Part shown: positions 52,497-61,575 of the stretch, piece by piece
Position numbering within the stretch: the first letter of the stretch is position 1
How the letters are laid out: each line of letters opens with the position of its first letter
Assembly (NCBI GenBank): GCA_021413735.1
Contig: JAIOPV010000131.1
Span: 62,001-126,000 of the forward strand
Direction: 5' to 3'
Source: Planctomycetota bacterium
GTDB taxonomy: Bacteria; Planctomycetota; Planctomycetia; Gemmatales; Gemmataceae
Length of the DNA stretch: 64,000 nucleotides
The notes under the pieces: model-generated
Seen by the model: the letters and a program-made list of their open reading frames with translations, nothing else
Databases searched by the model: none
Told to the model about the DNA's origin: nothing
Program-made: the position numbers and the translations under genes

Positions 52497-54857
52497 TTAC
52501 TTCTTCTCGGGCGGCTTCGGGTCTGTCCCGGCTTCGACGAGTCGCATCTCCAGGCCCGTGAAGGATTGGCCCGCTGCGGACTGCTTCGTGACTATTCTGC
52601 TGACTTCGCCAACGCCCACCGCGTACATAATCTTGCTCTCTTCCCACACCGTGGACTCCTTCGTGCTCTTCAAAACGCGGCGAATTTCCACCATCTGTCG
52701 CGCGTTCTCGCCCTTGGAAAAACCCATCACGGTGTAGGTGACGGTCGCCCCATCGGGCATCTCACCCGACCACGATTCGCCGTGCTTCATCCCGAGTTTG
52801 AAGACGGGATCCCACCATGCCGAAGGCTGGGCGGGCGGCGGTGGAACGTCGCGGAACTCGATCGTGCCGTCTTGCACGCGGTATCGCGTGAGCCGCGTCG
52901 GAGGCGATTGATTCTTCACCTTGGGATCGACCTTGGTGAAATCACGAGTCCACTTCGGCTGGATTGCCGGGTCACCGAAGAGCGTTCTCGCGGGGAAATG
53001 ACCAGCACGAATCGGCGTGGAGCGGATGAGGTCTTCGCCCACGAACAGAACCTGGTAGCGCAGGATGGGGTTATCGCCTGCCTTTTCCACGGAGAGAAAA
53101 TCGTAGATTGCTTCTCGCCCAGACTGGAGCGGCAGGTAGCTGGCGGTCGTTCGCACGGCTGGGTTCGCGGCCTCCGGATCGAACCGTTGTCCGTTTTCAA
53201 GCCGAACGCTTCCACCACGGACTCCGACACATACTCCGCGAATCGTCATCGATCGCTCGTCGCGGAGCGTTGCGAACTGCGAAGGCATGAAGATCGCCTC
53301 GATCTGGAACTTGTGTCGCGTGCCAGTCTCAAGGATGACCGTATTCGTCCCCAGTGTCCGTTGGAGCACCTTTCCGGTCACTTCAACCAGTTTGTATCGG
53401 TAAGTGGCGTTTGCCTGCGCCAAGTTGGCCTCGAACGCGACTGCGAGTTGCTCGGCAGTGACAAAGATCGGTGGAACAGCGGGATCAGGCCGCGGGACGG
53501 GGAGCAAGTCGGCTTCGTAGGCCGCGAAGAATCGTTCCGCGGCCGCCCGCGTGGCTCCTGTGGTCGATTCCGTGGGAGGCACAATGGTGCAGTCGTGGAG
53601 TCGCACAACTCGGAACGTGCGACCTTCGCATCGACCCCGAATCGTGACGGGTTGGCCGGGGCGGAGTTTTGAAACGCTCTCCCGTTCCGTCTGTCGGAAG
53701 AGACAACGAATCGTGATGAGCGTGTCGGTCAGTGGGGGTTGCAGAATGAGCGTTGGCAAGAGGTCGGTGTCTGCGGCCGTCGTCGAAGATGGAGCCACGA
53801 CTCCGGCCAGTTCGATTTCCTTGTCTTTGAACTCTTCATCGGCGGAAGCAGAAACCCGGACGACGCTACAGTGCGCGAGGTGAAGGTCGCCGGTGTACAA
53901 CCCGCAAATCGCAACGGCTTGACCCGGTTGAAGTGTTGGCGACACGCTCTCTGGGATCAAGAAGCAAGTGATTCCGCCCTGATCCGTCTCGCGGTCGGCG
54001 AGTCGGATCGTCTCGTTGGAGACGCTTCCGCAGGTGCCGTAGACAAGCAGAACCTTCCCGAACAAACTCTTGTCGAACGCGGCCGGTGCGTCGCTCCGCT
54101 CGGACAACATGCGGGACGCCGCGAACGGTATCCCTTCTCGCGCTGCCAAACGCGGCTCCGGGGCAACGGCCATCGGCTCCGGTGGCTTCTCGACCTTCTT
54201 GGGTGGCTCGATCTTCGGCGGCTCAGGTTTCTTCTCTTCCACTTTTGCAATTGGGGCTGGATCGCGAGGGGCCGCAAGTTGTGGCTTCGGCTTTGAGCCG
54301 CCGGAGAACGCAAAGTACCCGATCAGCGCGAAAGACAGCAGAGCGACGCCGCCAATGGCGAGTTGCCGCTTTTGTTTTCGCTTGGCCTCCACATCCACCG
54401 CATCGGGAGCTTCAATCTCGGCAGTCGCTTCCTTGCGGAACGCTGCCTCAGCGTGGGCAATTTCGTTGTCCATCGCCCGGCGCATTTCGTGGTCAATCGC
54501 GGATTCTGGTTCCTCATCCGCTTCCTTGGCCTTTCGCTTCTTCTTGCGAGTCGGCTGGATATCTTCGTCCTCGCGAAGTTCGAGGTCGAACACGTCGGAC
54601 GAATCATCGACCTCTTCAAATCCCGGAGTGACTGGCCGCAAGCCGGCAGACCGCGCTGAGGGTTTCGGCTTTGCGGGTCGAGCTGTGCTTACCGGGCGGC
54701 TAGGCGACGGCAATGGGGCAAGCCGTTCCGCCGTCTGTCCGTTCGCGGCGGGGATACGGATGGATACCCCACACATCACGCAGCGAGCACGGAGTTTGGC
54801 AAACGCCTCGTTGGCCGCGTGTGACGACAAACACCCCGGACAGACGAAGTTGATCAT
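52497..54857 (-). CDS. Zinc-ribbon membrane protein with OB-like domains
   Basis: This 786-aa protein begins with a zinc ribbon (VCPGCLSSHAANEAFAKLRA, then CVMCGVS; two CxxC). A charged, disordered stretch with KKKRKAKEADEEPE (about 95-110) is followed by one TM helix (LAIGGVALLSFALIGYFAFS near 175) and a Pro/Lys/Glu linker. Several OB/tRNA-anti-like segments follow: LRPGQPVTIRGRCEGRTFRV near 400 and KLVEVTGKVLQRTLGTNTVI near 485. The C-terminal third (GREAIYDFLSVEKAGDNPIL onward) is unrecognised and beta-rich. The topology puts the ribbon in the cytoplasm and the OB region outside it. The function is unknown. Divergent neighbour 55247 also has a TM helix followed by an OB-like C-terminus. 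Confidence 0.72.
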   Translation of the reverse strand: MINFVCPGCLSSHAANEAFAKLRARCVMCGVSIRIPAANGQTAERLAPLPSPSRPVSTARPAKPKPSARSAGLRPVTPGFEEVDDSSDVFDLELREDEDIQPTRKKKRKAKEADEEPESAIDHEMRRAMDNEIAHAEAAFRKEATAEIEAPDAVDVEAKRKQKRQLAIGGVALLSFALIGYFAFSGGSKPKPQLAAPRDPAPIAKVEEKKPEPPKIEPPKKVEKPPEPMAVAPEPRLAAREGIPFAASRMLSERSDAPAAFDKSLFGKVLLVYGTCGSVSNETIRLADRETDQGGITCFLIPESVSPTLQPGQAVAICGLYTGDLHLAHCSVVRVSASADEEFKDKEIELAGVVAPSSTTAADTDLLPTLILQPPLTDTLITIRCLFRQTERESVSKLRPGQPVTIRGRCEGRTFRVVRLHDCTIVPPTESTTGATRAAAERFFAAYEADLLPVPRPDPAVPPIFVTAEQLAVAFEANLAQANATYRYKLVEVTGKVLQRTLGTNTVILETGTRHKFQIEAIFMPSQFATLRDERSMTIRGVCVGVRGGSVRLENGQRFDPEAANPAVRTTASYLPLQSGREAIYDFLSVEKAGDNPILRYQVLFVGEDLIRSTPIRAGHFPARTLFGDPAIQPKWTRDFTKVDPKVKNQSPPTRLTRYRVQDGTIEFRDVPPPPAQPSAWWDPVFKLGMKHGESWSGEMPDGATVTYTVMGFSKGENARQMVEIRRVLKSTKESTVWEESKIMYAVGVGEVSRIVTKQSAAGQSFTGLEMRLVEAGTDPKPPEKK

Positions 54858-55246
54858 CGATCACCAATAGAGTTCAGCGGACGATGGCCGAGGCGAATCG
54901 CGATCCAAAAATCAAACTCGGATTCTAAGTGCCGCAACCCGTTTCAATCAACGCATATTGTGTGAATATAATGTGAAGATTCGGTTCTGAAAACTGCGAT
55001 CGCAGTTTGGTAGTTAAGATCATATGTTGGAATAATATCAACCGGGGTGAAGGCTCCGGAAATCGCAAATCACGCTGAATAATCGCAGATTCTACCGAGA
55101 TCACACATCGTTACTTCGCACAATCTTAATGATTAGAATTATGTGTTTTAACTTCACAAACTCTTCATCGTTCTTGATGTATTCAGTCTGTTCATATCTC
55201 GGTATGTTATCGCTTCATCCTTGCACCGTTAGGTAAAGGTTTCACG
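54858..55246. promoter_or_regulatory. AT-rich divergent intergenic region with 18-bp palindrome
   Basis: This is the most AT-rich stretch in the window and holds the promoters of two divergent membrane-protein genes. A perfect 18-bp palindrome AAACTGCGATCGCAGTTT is centred at 54999/55000, and partial copies (AATCGCAAATC, AATCGCAGATTC) lie at about 55061-55094. It is a plausible operator; no protein-binding evidence exists. Confidence 0.5.
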
Positions 55247-58054
55247 ATGCACGAACGGACTGTGTGGGTGCCACCGATGCCCGTTCGGGAGAGGAGCGAC
55301 GCTCCTTCCACGGACCGAGTCGCCGATCTGCACTTCCGAAGTGGGGAGGAGGCGGCCCGGCGAGGCGAATACGAACGCGCCGCCACCGAATTCACATATT
55401 GCATTCAACTCGACCCATCGCGAGCTGAAGCGTTCGCCAAACGTGCCGACATCTGGCGTGTCATCGGCCGCTCCGAAGCTGCCGTTGCCGACTACACCGC
55501 CTTTCTGGAAGCCGAACCCACCAATGCATCCGCCCTGTTGAGCCGAGGACAGCTCCACTCGCTCGCCGGACGGCACCGCCTTGCTGCCGTTGACTTCGCC
55601 GCAGCGCTCGATGTGAAACCCGATGACCCCGCGGCGCGGCTGAGTCACGGGCAGGCACTCGCGCGACTCGGCGAGCATACTCGGGCACTTGTTGACTTCA
55701 CCCGTGTTATCGAACTCAGTCCTGGGAATGCGTTCGCTTATCTGGAGCGAGGAACCTCGCAGCTTGAGACCGGCGATCTTCCCGCGGCAATCGCCGACTT
55801 CACGCGAGCAACGCAACTCAATCCGTTCCTCTGGCTGGCGATGGCGCGCCGAGCGGAGGCGCACACGCGATCCGGGCAAGACGAGCGAGCAATCGCGGAT
55901 CTTACCGAAGCTCTGCGGCTCGACCCGACGAATCCCGGACTCTACGCCGCTCGCGCTGAAGTTCCATCTCGGCTTGGGTCGCCGACATCGCTGGCGGATT
56001 TCGATGAGGCCGTAAGGCTCGCACCGAGCGAACCGCAGTGGCGAGCGCGGCGTGGCCTTGGGTGCCTGGCAAGCGAAAAGTACGAGCAGGCGGAACTGGA
56101 TCTCACGGATGCGCTGCTGGTCAGCCCCGATCATGGCGTCTGGCTCAAGGCTCGCGGCAAGGCACGCATCCAGATCAAGAAGCTCGACCTCGCACTTGCC
56201 GATTACGTCGATGCGGCCAGGCTCGACCCCCACGACGGCGAAGCCTATCTCGGGCAAGCGGTCGTCTACATCACACGCGGCGATAGCGGACTTGCGATCA
56301 CGTACCTCGACCGTGCGATCGGGTTCGCTCCAAATCTCGCGGAGGCGCACTACCAACGGGCACGGTGCAACTACCGACTCGACGAATTCGACGACGCACT
56401 TGAAGATGTGTCGCGGGCCATCGACCTCGACCCCGCCGCCGTGTTGCCGCGCCGTCTGCGCTCGGAACTGTACCTCCGGGTTGGTCGCGTTGAAGAAGCG
56501 TACACGGATCTCGCACAGCTCGTCAGCCGGGCGCCGAGCGATCCCGTTGTGTTTCACCTGCGTGGGAAACTGGAGTTCCGCCGCGGTCGGTTCGAGCCAG
56601 CAATCACAGACTTGACCACCGCATTGAAGCTCGACCCGAAATTCACCGAGGCGTTGGCCGATCGCGCTGGTGTCTATCGGGCAATGGCGAAGCACCGCGA
56701 AGCACTGACGGACCTGACCACTGCCGTTCACCAAGATGGCAAGTTCGCGGCGGAATATCTCGTGCAGTTGGGAATCGTTCGCGGGGCAGGCGGCGAGTTC
56801 AACGGAGCCATCGCGGACTTCATCGTTGCGCTTCAACTTGATCCGACGAACAAGGCCGCCGTCCGCGGGAAGGAGTTGGTCAGTCAACTCCGCGATGCTC
56901 AGGGGTCGCCGGAAGCGGATGCTGAACGCGAGTACGACCAGCCAACCGCAGCAGATCGAGCCATTCCCGGAGCAGGTGTTTCCGCCGTGCGGCGCTCGAA
57001 GGTGTGGCGGTCATCGGTTTCGCCCGACCGACTTGCAGCAAGCATTACTTCGGTGGATTACGGTGCAACTCCTCATGCACTCGGAGGGCGGTCTGGGGTC
57101 GTCGGGTTGGTCTTGGAGCCTGAGCCCGAGATCGAAGACCTGGCCGACGAAGACGACGACTCCGATCCGGAAGGCGACGATCGAGAAACACGCGACGATC
57201 TCGACGATGTGCTGTCGAACATCGAGTTTTCCGAGGACGACACGCCGGTCGATGTGAGCACAAAGCCTGTGCCTTCGCTGGCCAACGGACAGGGACCACG
57301 CACACAGAAGCCGGCCCGGTCGCTTCCTGTCTCCAAGGCACCGACACGGCCGGTTAAACCGTCGAAGCCGCTCAAGACGAACGGAGCGAAGCCGACCCGT
57401 GCGGAGATCGCTCGGGAGGTGGCACGAGAGCGAGAGGCCGAAGCGAAGCGAGCCGAGGAAGAAGAGAAGTTGCTGGAAGAGAAACAACGTGCTGCCGAAC
57501 TCGCAGCGGTTGCGGCGAAAGCCGAGGAGATGCGGAAGAAGAACGAAGAGGAAGAGAATAAGCGAAAAGCGCTGGCGAAGGCTCGCGGAAAAAATGATCC
57601 CTACGAGCGTGCCGCCCGCCGATCAAAGTACAAACGAGTCGCCATTATCGCGGTTGGGGCGATCTTCCTGCTGTACTACGGCATTCAGGGGGTCATGGCG
57701 ATCATCCCGCCGCCCGCGAATCCATTCTCGGAATACACCGCGGAGGAATTCACGGGGATTTACGCTAAAGACCCGGGCGAAGGTGACGACAAGTTCGTCG
57801 ATAAACGCATCTCGGTTCGTTGCAAGCTTAAAGTGGTACGAGAGAACAATGCGAAGACAGGTCCCGCGAAAGTTTACATGGATGTGCCAGGTCTGAAAGA
57901 GGGTCTGCGCTTCGAGGTTCAGTTCGCTGGCGAGGAAACCGCTCCGCAGGTTAAGGAGCAAGCTGATTATTTGGTGAACGCCAAGGTGGCTCGCTACAAA
58001 CCCGGCACAGGCGTTCTCCTGAAAGACGCGAACTTCATGGGGACCGAGAAATAG
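55247..58054 (+). CDS. TPR-rich membrane protein with OB-like C-terminus
   Basis: This 935-aa protein has about fourteen tetratricopeptide repeats at residues 25-540 (RGEYERAATEFTYCIQLDPS, PKFTEALADRAGVYRAMAKH types). An acidic segment (EDLADEDDDSDPEGDDRETR near 630) and a Lys/Glu-rich coiled coil at about 715-785 (EAKRAEEEEKLLEEKQRAAE) follow. One TM helix (VAIIAVGAIFLLYYGIQGVM near 805) precedes a roughly 115-residue tRNA-anti/OB-like domain (ISVRCKLKVVRENNAKTGPA). A cytoplasmic TPR scaffold tied to an external OB domain is inferred. ATG at 55247 was kept; the ATG at 55277 is an alternative. It is divergent from the zinc-ribbon/OB gene, which shares the TM-plus-OB plan. Confidence 0.82.
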   Translation: MHERTVWVPPMPVRERSDAPSTDRVADLHFRSGEEAARRGEYERAATEFTYCIQLDPSRAEAFAKRADIWRVIGRSEAAVADYTAFLEAEPTNASALLSRGQLHSLAGRHRLAAVDFAAALDVKPDDPAARLSHGQALARLGEHTRALVDFTRVIELSPGNAFAYLERGTSQLETGDLPAAIADFTRATQLNPFLWLAMARRAEAHTRSGQDERAIADLTEALRLDPTNPGLYAARAEVPSRLGSPTSLADFDEAVRLAPSEPQWRARRGLGCLASEKYEQAELDLTDALLVSPDHGVWLKARGKARIQIKKLDLALADYVDAARLDPHDGEAYLGQAVVYITRGDSGLAITYLDRAIGFAPNLAEAHYQRARCNYRLDEFDDALEDVSRAIDLDPAAVLPRRLRSELYLRVGRVEEAYTDLAQLVSRAPSDPVVFHLRGKLEFRRGRFEPAITDLTTALKLDPKFTEALADRAGVYRAMAKHREALTDLTTAVHQDGKFAAEYLVQLGIVRGAGGEFNGAIADFIVALQLDPTNKAAVRGKELVSQLRDAQGSPEADAEREYDQPTAADRAIPGAGVSAVRRSKVWRSSVSPDRLAASITSVDYGATPHALGGRSGVVGLVLEPEPEIEDLADEDDDSDPEGDDRETRDDLDDVLSNIEFSEDDTPVDVSTKPVPSLANGQGPRTQKPARSLPVSKAPTRPVKPSKPLKTNGAKPTRAEIAREVAREREAEAKRAEEEEKLLEEKQRAAELAAVAAKAEEMRKKNEEEENKRKALAKARGKNDPYERAARRSKYKRVAIIAVGAIFLLYYGIQGVMAIIPPPANPFSEYTAEEFTGIYAKDPGEGDDKFVDKRISVRCKLKVVRENNAKTGPAKVYMDVPGLKEGLRFEVQFAGEETAPQVKEQADYLVNAKVARYKPGTGVLLKDANFMGTEK

Positions 58055-58323
58055 CGATTCAGTTGAAGGAGGGTGAGTTGTGGTCAGGTTTCACACTGAT
58101 TCATCCAAGACTTCATCGGAGCCACACACACCCATCGTAGCATCACCCACGCCAAGTGAACTGTGCGCGGGTGGTCTTCGCCAACCGGGCATGCGAGACA
58201 GGCGATGGTCACGGAAGGGTGATGCGACCCACTCTCCCAAAGTTTGCATCAGGAGCTCTGGTCGCTGCAGGACTGCGTTGGTCGCATTCCTGTTCCCTAC
58301 CCCCCAGTGTTTGGAGAAGCAGA
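58055..58323. other. Intergenic, 269 bp, nothing recognised
   Basis: This spacer lies between the TPR gene and the first DUF1559 gene. The open frame from 58156 reads through it but lacks a ribosome binding site and the prepilin motif. It presumably contains the DUF1559 promoter; no box was assigned. Confidence 0.35.
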
Positions 58324-59583
58324 ATGCAACGTCTGCGTCGTCGCGTCGGTTTCACGCTGATTGAATTGCTGGTCGTCATTGCGATCATTGCCGTGTTGGT
58401 TGGTCTGCTGCTCCCAGCAGTCCAAAAGGTGCGAGCAGCAGCGTCTCGCAGTAAGTGCTCGAACAACATGCGACAGATTGGATTGGCCTGTTTGAACTTT
58501 GAAAGTTCGAACCGCGCTCTACCGCGAGCCGGTGAGCACATTTGGAAAGAAACGACCTTGTCCGTTGCCCCTGGTACCTATCACAAGGTGCAGGATCTCC
58601 AGTCCACCTTCACCCTGATCCTGCCGTACATCGAGCAAGGGGCGTACGCTCAAGGCTACGACCTCCGACTCCGGTACAACCAGTCAGCGGGCAACATCGC
58701 GGTTGCTCAGCAAACGCCGGCAATCTTCTACTGCCCGGAAAATCCCAAGTCCAGCGACCGCAATGCGGGCCGCGACCAGAGCAACTACGGTTGCGTTGAC
58801 TACGCTCCAATCCCGTACACGAACGTCAATCCGAACGGCACTGCGGGTGCCGTTTTCTGGAAAACCGCTTTGACCGGTGAGCAGTACCCTGACTCACCCC
58901 CGCTGGATCTGAAGGGCAAAGTGGCGGCTGGCTGGCCGGGTGCGGGCCTCGCTGTTGCGGGTTCCCCTCGCGCTCCGTCTGGTTCCATCGCGGGAGCCTA
59001 CACGAACTATACCCCAGGCGGGAGCGATGGGGCGACATATGTCGCCACCTCGAAGACTTGGCAGTTGTGTGTCGATGAAACGAGCAGCAGCCTCAACGGC
59101 ACTTCGTCGGCACCGGCAGCCACCGCGGTCATCGACGTTTTGTGGGGCGGTAGCCGGATCGAGTCGATTACTGACGGAACCTCGGTCAGCATCCTGTTCT
59201 ACGAGGATGTGGGCCAGAACGATCAGATGTTGAACACCGATTCGACCGCGACGAAGAACTCGTACCTCGATCCAGTTGACACCTCGACCAGCAAGCACTG
59301 GCGTTGGGCGAACCCGGACGCCGCCTCGGGCCAGAACAAGAAGATCAACAGCGCCAAGGGCGGTGACTACCTCGTCGCGGATCCGGTCGATGGTTGCTCG
59401 TGGGGCGTTCACGATTGCGGACCGAACAGCGAAGCGTTCAGCTTCCACGGCAACGGCGCTCACATGGTGTTCGCGGACGGTCACGTGGTCTTCGTACGTG
59501 AGTCCACCCCGATGGCTATCCTCCGCGCACTGGCAACGAAGGATCAAGCGACTCAGGAAGCCGCTCCCGCTAACTTCGACTGA
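58324..59583 (+). CDS. DUF1559 prepilin-like protein (H-X9-DG type)
   Basis: This 419-aa protein begins with a type IV/II prepilin signal ([20 protein letters not shown]): G-F-T-L-I-E, with cleavage expected after Gly. Conserved DUF1559 blocks follow ([39 protein letters not shown]). Near the C-terminus, [15 protein letters not shown] fits H-X9-DG exactly. Planctomycetes carry hundreds of these; they are thought to be pseudopilin-like surface proteins, but their role is unproven. ATG at 58324 was chosen over the longer frame because the signal starts there. It is followed by two hairpins and a paralogue. Confidence 0.92.
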   Translation: MQRLRRRVGFTLIELLVVIAIIAVLVGLLLPAVQKVRAAASRSKCSNNMRQIGLACLNFESSNRALPRAGEHIWKETTLSVAPGTYHKVQDLQSTFTLILPYIEQGAYAQGYDLRLRYNQSAGNIAVAQQTPAIFYCPENPKSSDRNAGRDQSNYGCVDYAPIPYTNVNPNGTAGAVFWKTALTGEQYPDSPPLDLKGKVAAGWPGAGLAVAGSPRAPSGSIAGAYTNYTPGGSDGATYVATSKTWQLCVDETSSSLNGTSSAPAATAVIDVLWGGSRIESITDGTSVSILFYEDVGQNDQMLNTDSTATKNSYLDPVDTSTSKHWRWANPDAASGQNKKINSAKGGDYLVADPVDGCSWGVHDCGPNSEAFSFHGNGAHMVFADGHVVFVRESTPMAILRALATKDQATQEAAPANFD

Positions 59584-59599
59584 TCGTGACGTCGTCTGA

Positions 59600-59627
59600 C
59601 CAGAGGAGTATCCCCCTGCTCCTCTGG
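59600..59627 (+). terminator. Terminator after first DUF1559 gene
   Basis: A perfect 9-bp stem (59600-59608 with 59619-59627) and 10-base loop, followed by TTCG, 17 bases after the stop. It is the first of two consecutive hairpins in this gap. Confidence 0.6.
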
Positions 59628-59660
59628 TTCGATGACATGGCATTCCAGGCAACTTGATCT

Positions 59661-59687
59661 CAGGCGACCCAAAGTTTGGGTCGCCTG
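59661..59687 (+). terminator. Second hairpin in DUF1559 gap
   Basis: CAGGCGACCCAAA at 59661-59673 pairs with 59675-59687 to give a stem of about 12 bp with a tiny loop. It lies just upstream of the second DUF1559 gene, so it acts either as a terminator or as a leader hairpin. Confidence 0.6.
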
Positions 59688-59729
59688 AGGATGTTCCAAC
59701 ACTCTTCCCGCCCTTCGGTGAGGTTCATC

Positions 59730-60845
59730 GTGAAGCTTGGCATCGCTCGAAGTGGTCGGAGAACGGGATTTACGCTCGTCGAACTTTTGGTGGTCATTTC
59801 CATCATTGCCATTCTGGTTGGGACGCTTCTTCCCGCAGTCCAGAAGGTGCGATCCGCTGCCGCACGAATGAAGTGTGGAAACAACATTCGGCAAATCAGT
59901 TTGGCGTCGCTCAATTACGAAAGCTCGAACGGTGGCCTACCCCGAGCTGGCGAACACATCTGGACCGATTCCAGTGGGACGCCCCGCCGCGTGATGGATC
60001 TCCAGTCGCCGTATGTCCTGCTGCTGTCGTATCTCGAACAAGGTTCGGCCGCAACTGGTTACGACCTTCGTTTCCGCTACAACTCGACGACATCAAACAT
60101 CGCAGCGTCCGGGCTTGCCCCAGCAATCTTCTATTGCCCCGAGAATCAACTCTCCAGCGACCGAATTAACAACCGCGATGGCGCCAACTACGGCTGCATC
60201 GACTACGCACCTCTCGCTTTCACCCAGGTCGATCCAAGCGGAGCGACTTCGGCGTTGTCGTGGCCATCGGCGTTGACCGGGAGGCAGTACCCGAATGCCT
60301 ACTATAAGGACTTCGGCTCCTCAGGCTTCGTCTCCGTCTCGAAAACGTGGCAACTGGATGCGGCGACCTGGAACCCCGTGGGTGGCCCCGATGCGGCCAT
60401 CGACGCTCAATACGGCAGCACGAAGATGACGGATATCGCCGACGGAACCTCGGTTTCGATCATGTTCATTGAGGATGTCGGGCAGAATGACAAGATGATC
60501 GTGTCTCCGACTTCCAATGGCACTGCTCACGCCGATCCAGTTGGAGGAGCGAGCGCTCAGTGGCGCTGGGCAAGCCCTGACATTGCCACGGACATGTTGC
60601 GCAAGATGAATAGTGCCAAACTTGGATCCTACAGCACTCCCGACCCGAATGATGGGTGTTACTGGTCGCAACCTCACTGTGGGCCGAACAGCGAAATGTT
60701 CAGTTTCCACGGCAATGGGGCGCACGCGGCGTTTGCCGATGGACACGTTTCGTTCCTTCGCGAAACGACCTCGAAGGCCGTCTTGCGAGCGCTCGCAACT
60801 CGTTCCGATGGGAAGAACGAGGCTGCACCAGAGAATTTCGAGTGA
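59730..60845 (+). CDS. DUF1559 prepilin-like protein (second copy)
   Basis: This protein is about 371 aa. The prepilin signal [20 protein letters not shown] is preceded by [29 protein letters not shown], the [14 protein letters not shown] block and [15 protein letters not shown] (H-X9-DG) follow. It is closely related to the copy just upstream (shared [16 protein letters not shown] and AIFYCPEN segments), indicating tandem duplication. GTG at 59730 has GGTGAGG upstream; TTG 59676 and ATG 59691 are less likely because they lie in or beside a hairpin. Confidence 0.9.
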   Translation: MKLGIARSGRRTGFTLVELLVVISIIAILVGTLLPAVQKVRSAAARMKCGNNIRQISLASLNYESSNGGLPRAGEHIWTDSSGTPRRVMDLQSPYVLLLSYLEQGSAATGYDLRFRYNSTTSNIAASGLAPAIFYCPENQLSSDRINNRDGANYGCIDYAPLAFTQVDPSGATSALSWPSALTGRQYPNAYYKDFGSSGFVSVSKTWQLDAATWNPVGGPDAAIDAQYGSTKMTDIADGTSVSIMFIEDVGQNDKMIVSPTSNGTAHADPVGGASAQWRWASPDIATDMLRKMNSAKLGSYSTPDPNDGCYWSQPHCGPNSEMFSFHGNGAHAAFADGHVSFLRETTSKAVLRALATRSDGKNEAAPENFE

Positions 60846-60909
60846 GGAAAGGGTGAACGACGGATCCGGCAGGCGGCCGCCTCTCCCAGTCCTTTTGGTC
60901 GAGTGAGCT

Positions 60910-61473
60910 ATGGCGAAGAAGTCCAACTCAGTCAAATCACGGGCGATTGCCGTTGTCGTTGTCGGTCTGCTCGTGATTGGCATCACCATCTGGAAAACAT
61001 ACCCTCGCCCTTCGAAGCGATTGCTAATCGACCCGAGCTCGGCGAAGTTCATGCACTGTCCGGAGTGCATGACAGAATCTCGCTGCGTTCCCAACTCGCT
61101 TGATAAAGAGTGCATACATTGCGGTTCCGAGAAAGGTCAAGTCCCCACTGCGGAATCGATCAAGGGGTCACAAACGAAGAGCGCTTACGGCAAATTGGTC
61201 GCGTTCGTTTTGCCAGAAATGGTCTTTCTCATCGCAGCGTTCTATTACATGGTCCGCCCGGCGGCGGAAACTGGTGAAGAGAAGTTCCGTTACACGCGAT
61301 GCCCCAACTGCTCGCAGAAGCTCCGCTACCGCGAGGCACAAATCGACAATGTTGGTGCCTGCTCGAAATGTAAACGTGCGTTCCGATTTCCCGAAGGCGT
61401 TCCCTTCGAAATCATCCTCGACGGTGGCGATCCGAACGCCAAGCCGATTGAAGATGAGGAAGACGAAGAGTGA
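60910..61473 (+). CDS. Zinc-ribbon membrane protein, hypothetical
   Basis: This 187-aa protein has an N-terminal TM helix (AIAVVVVGLLVIGITIWKTY, about 12-31). A first Cys-pair domain follows (CPECMTESRCV, then CIHCGSE), then a second TM segment (LVAFVLPEMVFLIAAFYYMV near 97) and a second zinc-ribbon (CPNCSQKLRYRE, then CSKCKRAFRFPEG), with an acidic tail (EDEEDEE). Two CxxC pairs in each domain argue for two zinc sites. The function is not known. It is 64 bp downstream of the DUF1559 gene on the same strand. Confidence 0.78.
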   Translation: MAKKSNSVKSRAIAVVVVGLLVIGITIWKTYPRPSKRLLIDPSSAKFMHCPECMTESRCVPNSLDKECIHCGSEKGQVPTAESIKGSQTKSAYGKLVAFVLPEMVFLIAAFYYMVRPAAETGEEKFRYTRCPNCSQKLRYREAQIDNVGACSKCKRAFRFPEGVPFEIILDGGDPNAKPIEDEEDEE

Positions 61474-61575
61474 ACTGGCGCCCGTCAAATCACCAGAAGA
61501 CGATACCTGAAGGCAACCGATTCATCTCGCAACGACTCCGTCGATTCGGCTACCATGCGAATCGCGGAGGCCGTC

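Noticed and set aside
55229-56887. 552-aa frame antisense to the TPR protein
   Set aside because: It is Arg/Cys-rich without motifs; the TPR consensus on the + strand is unambiguous.
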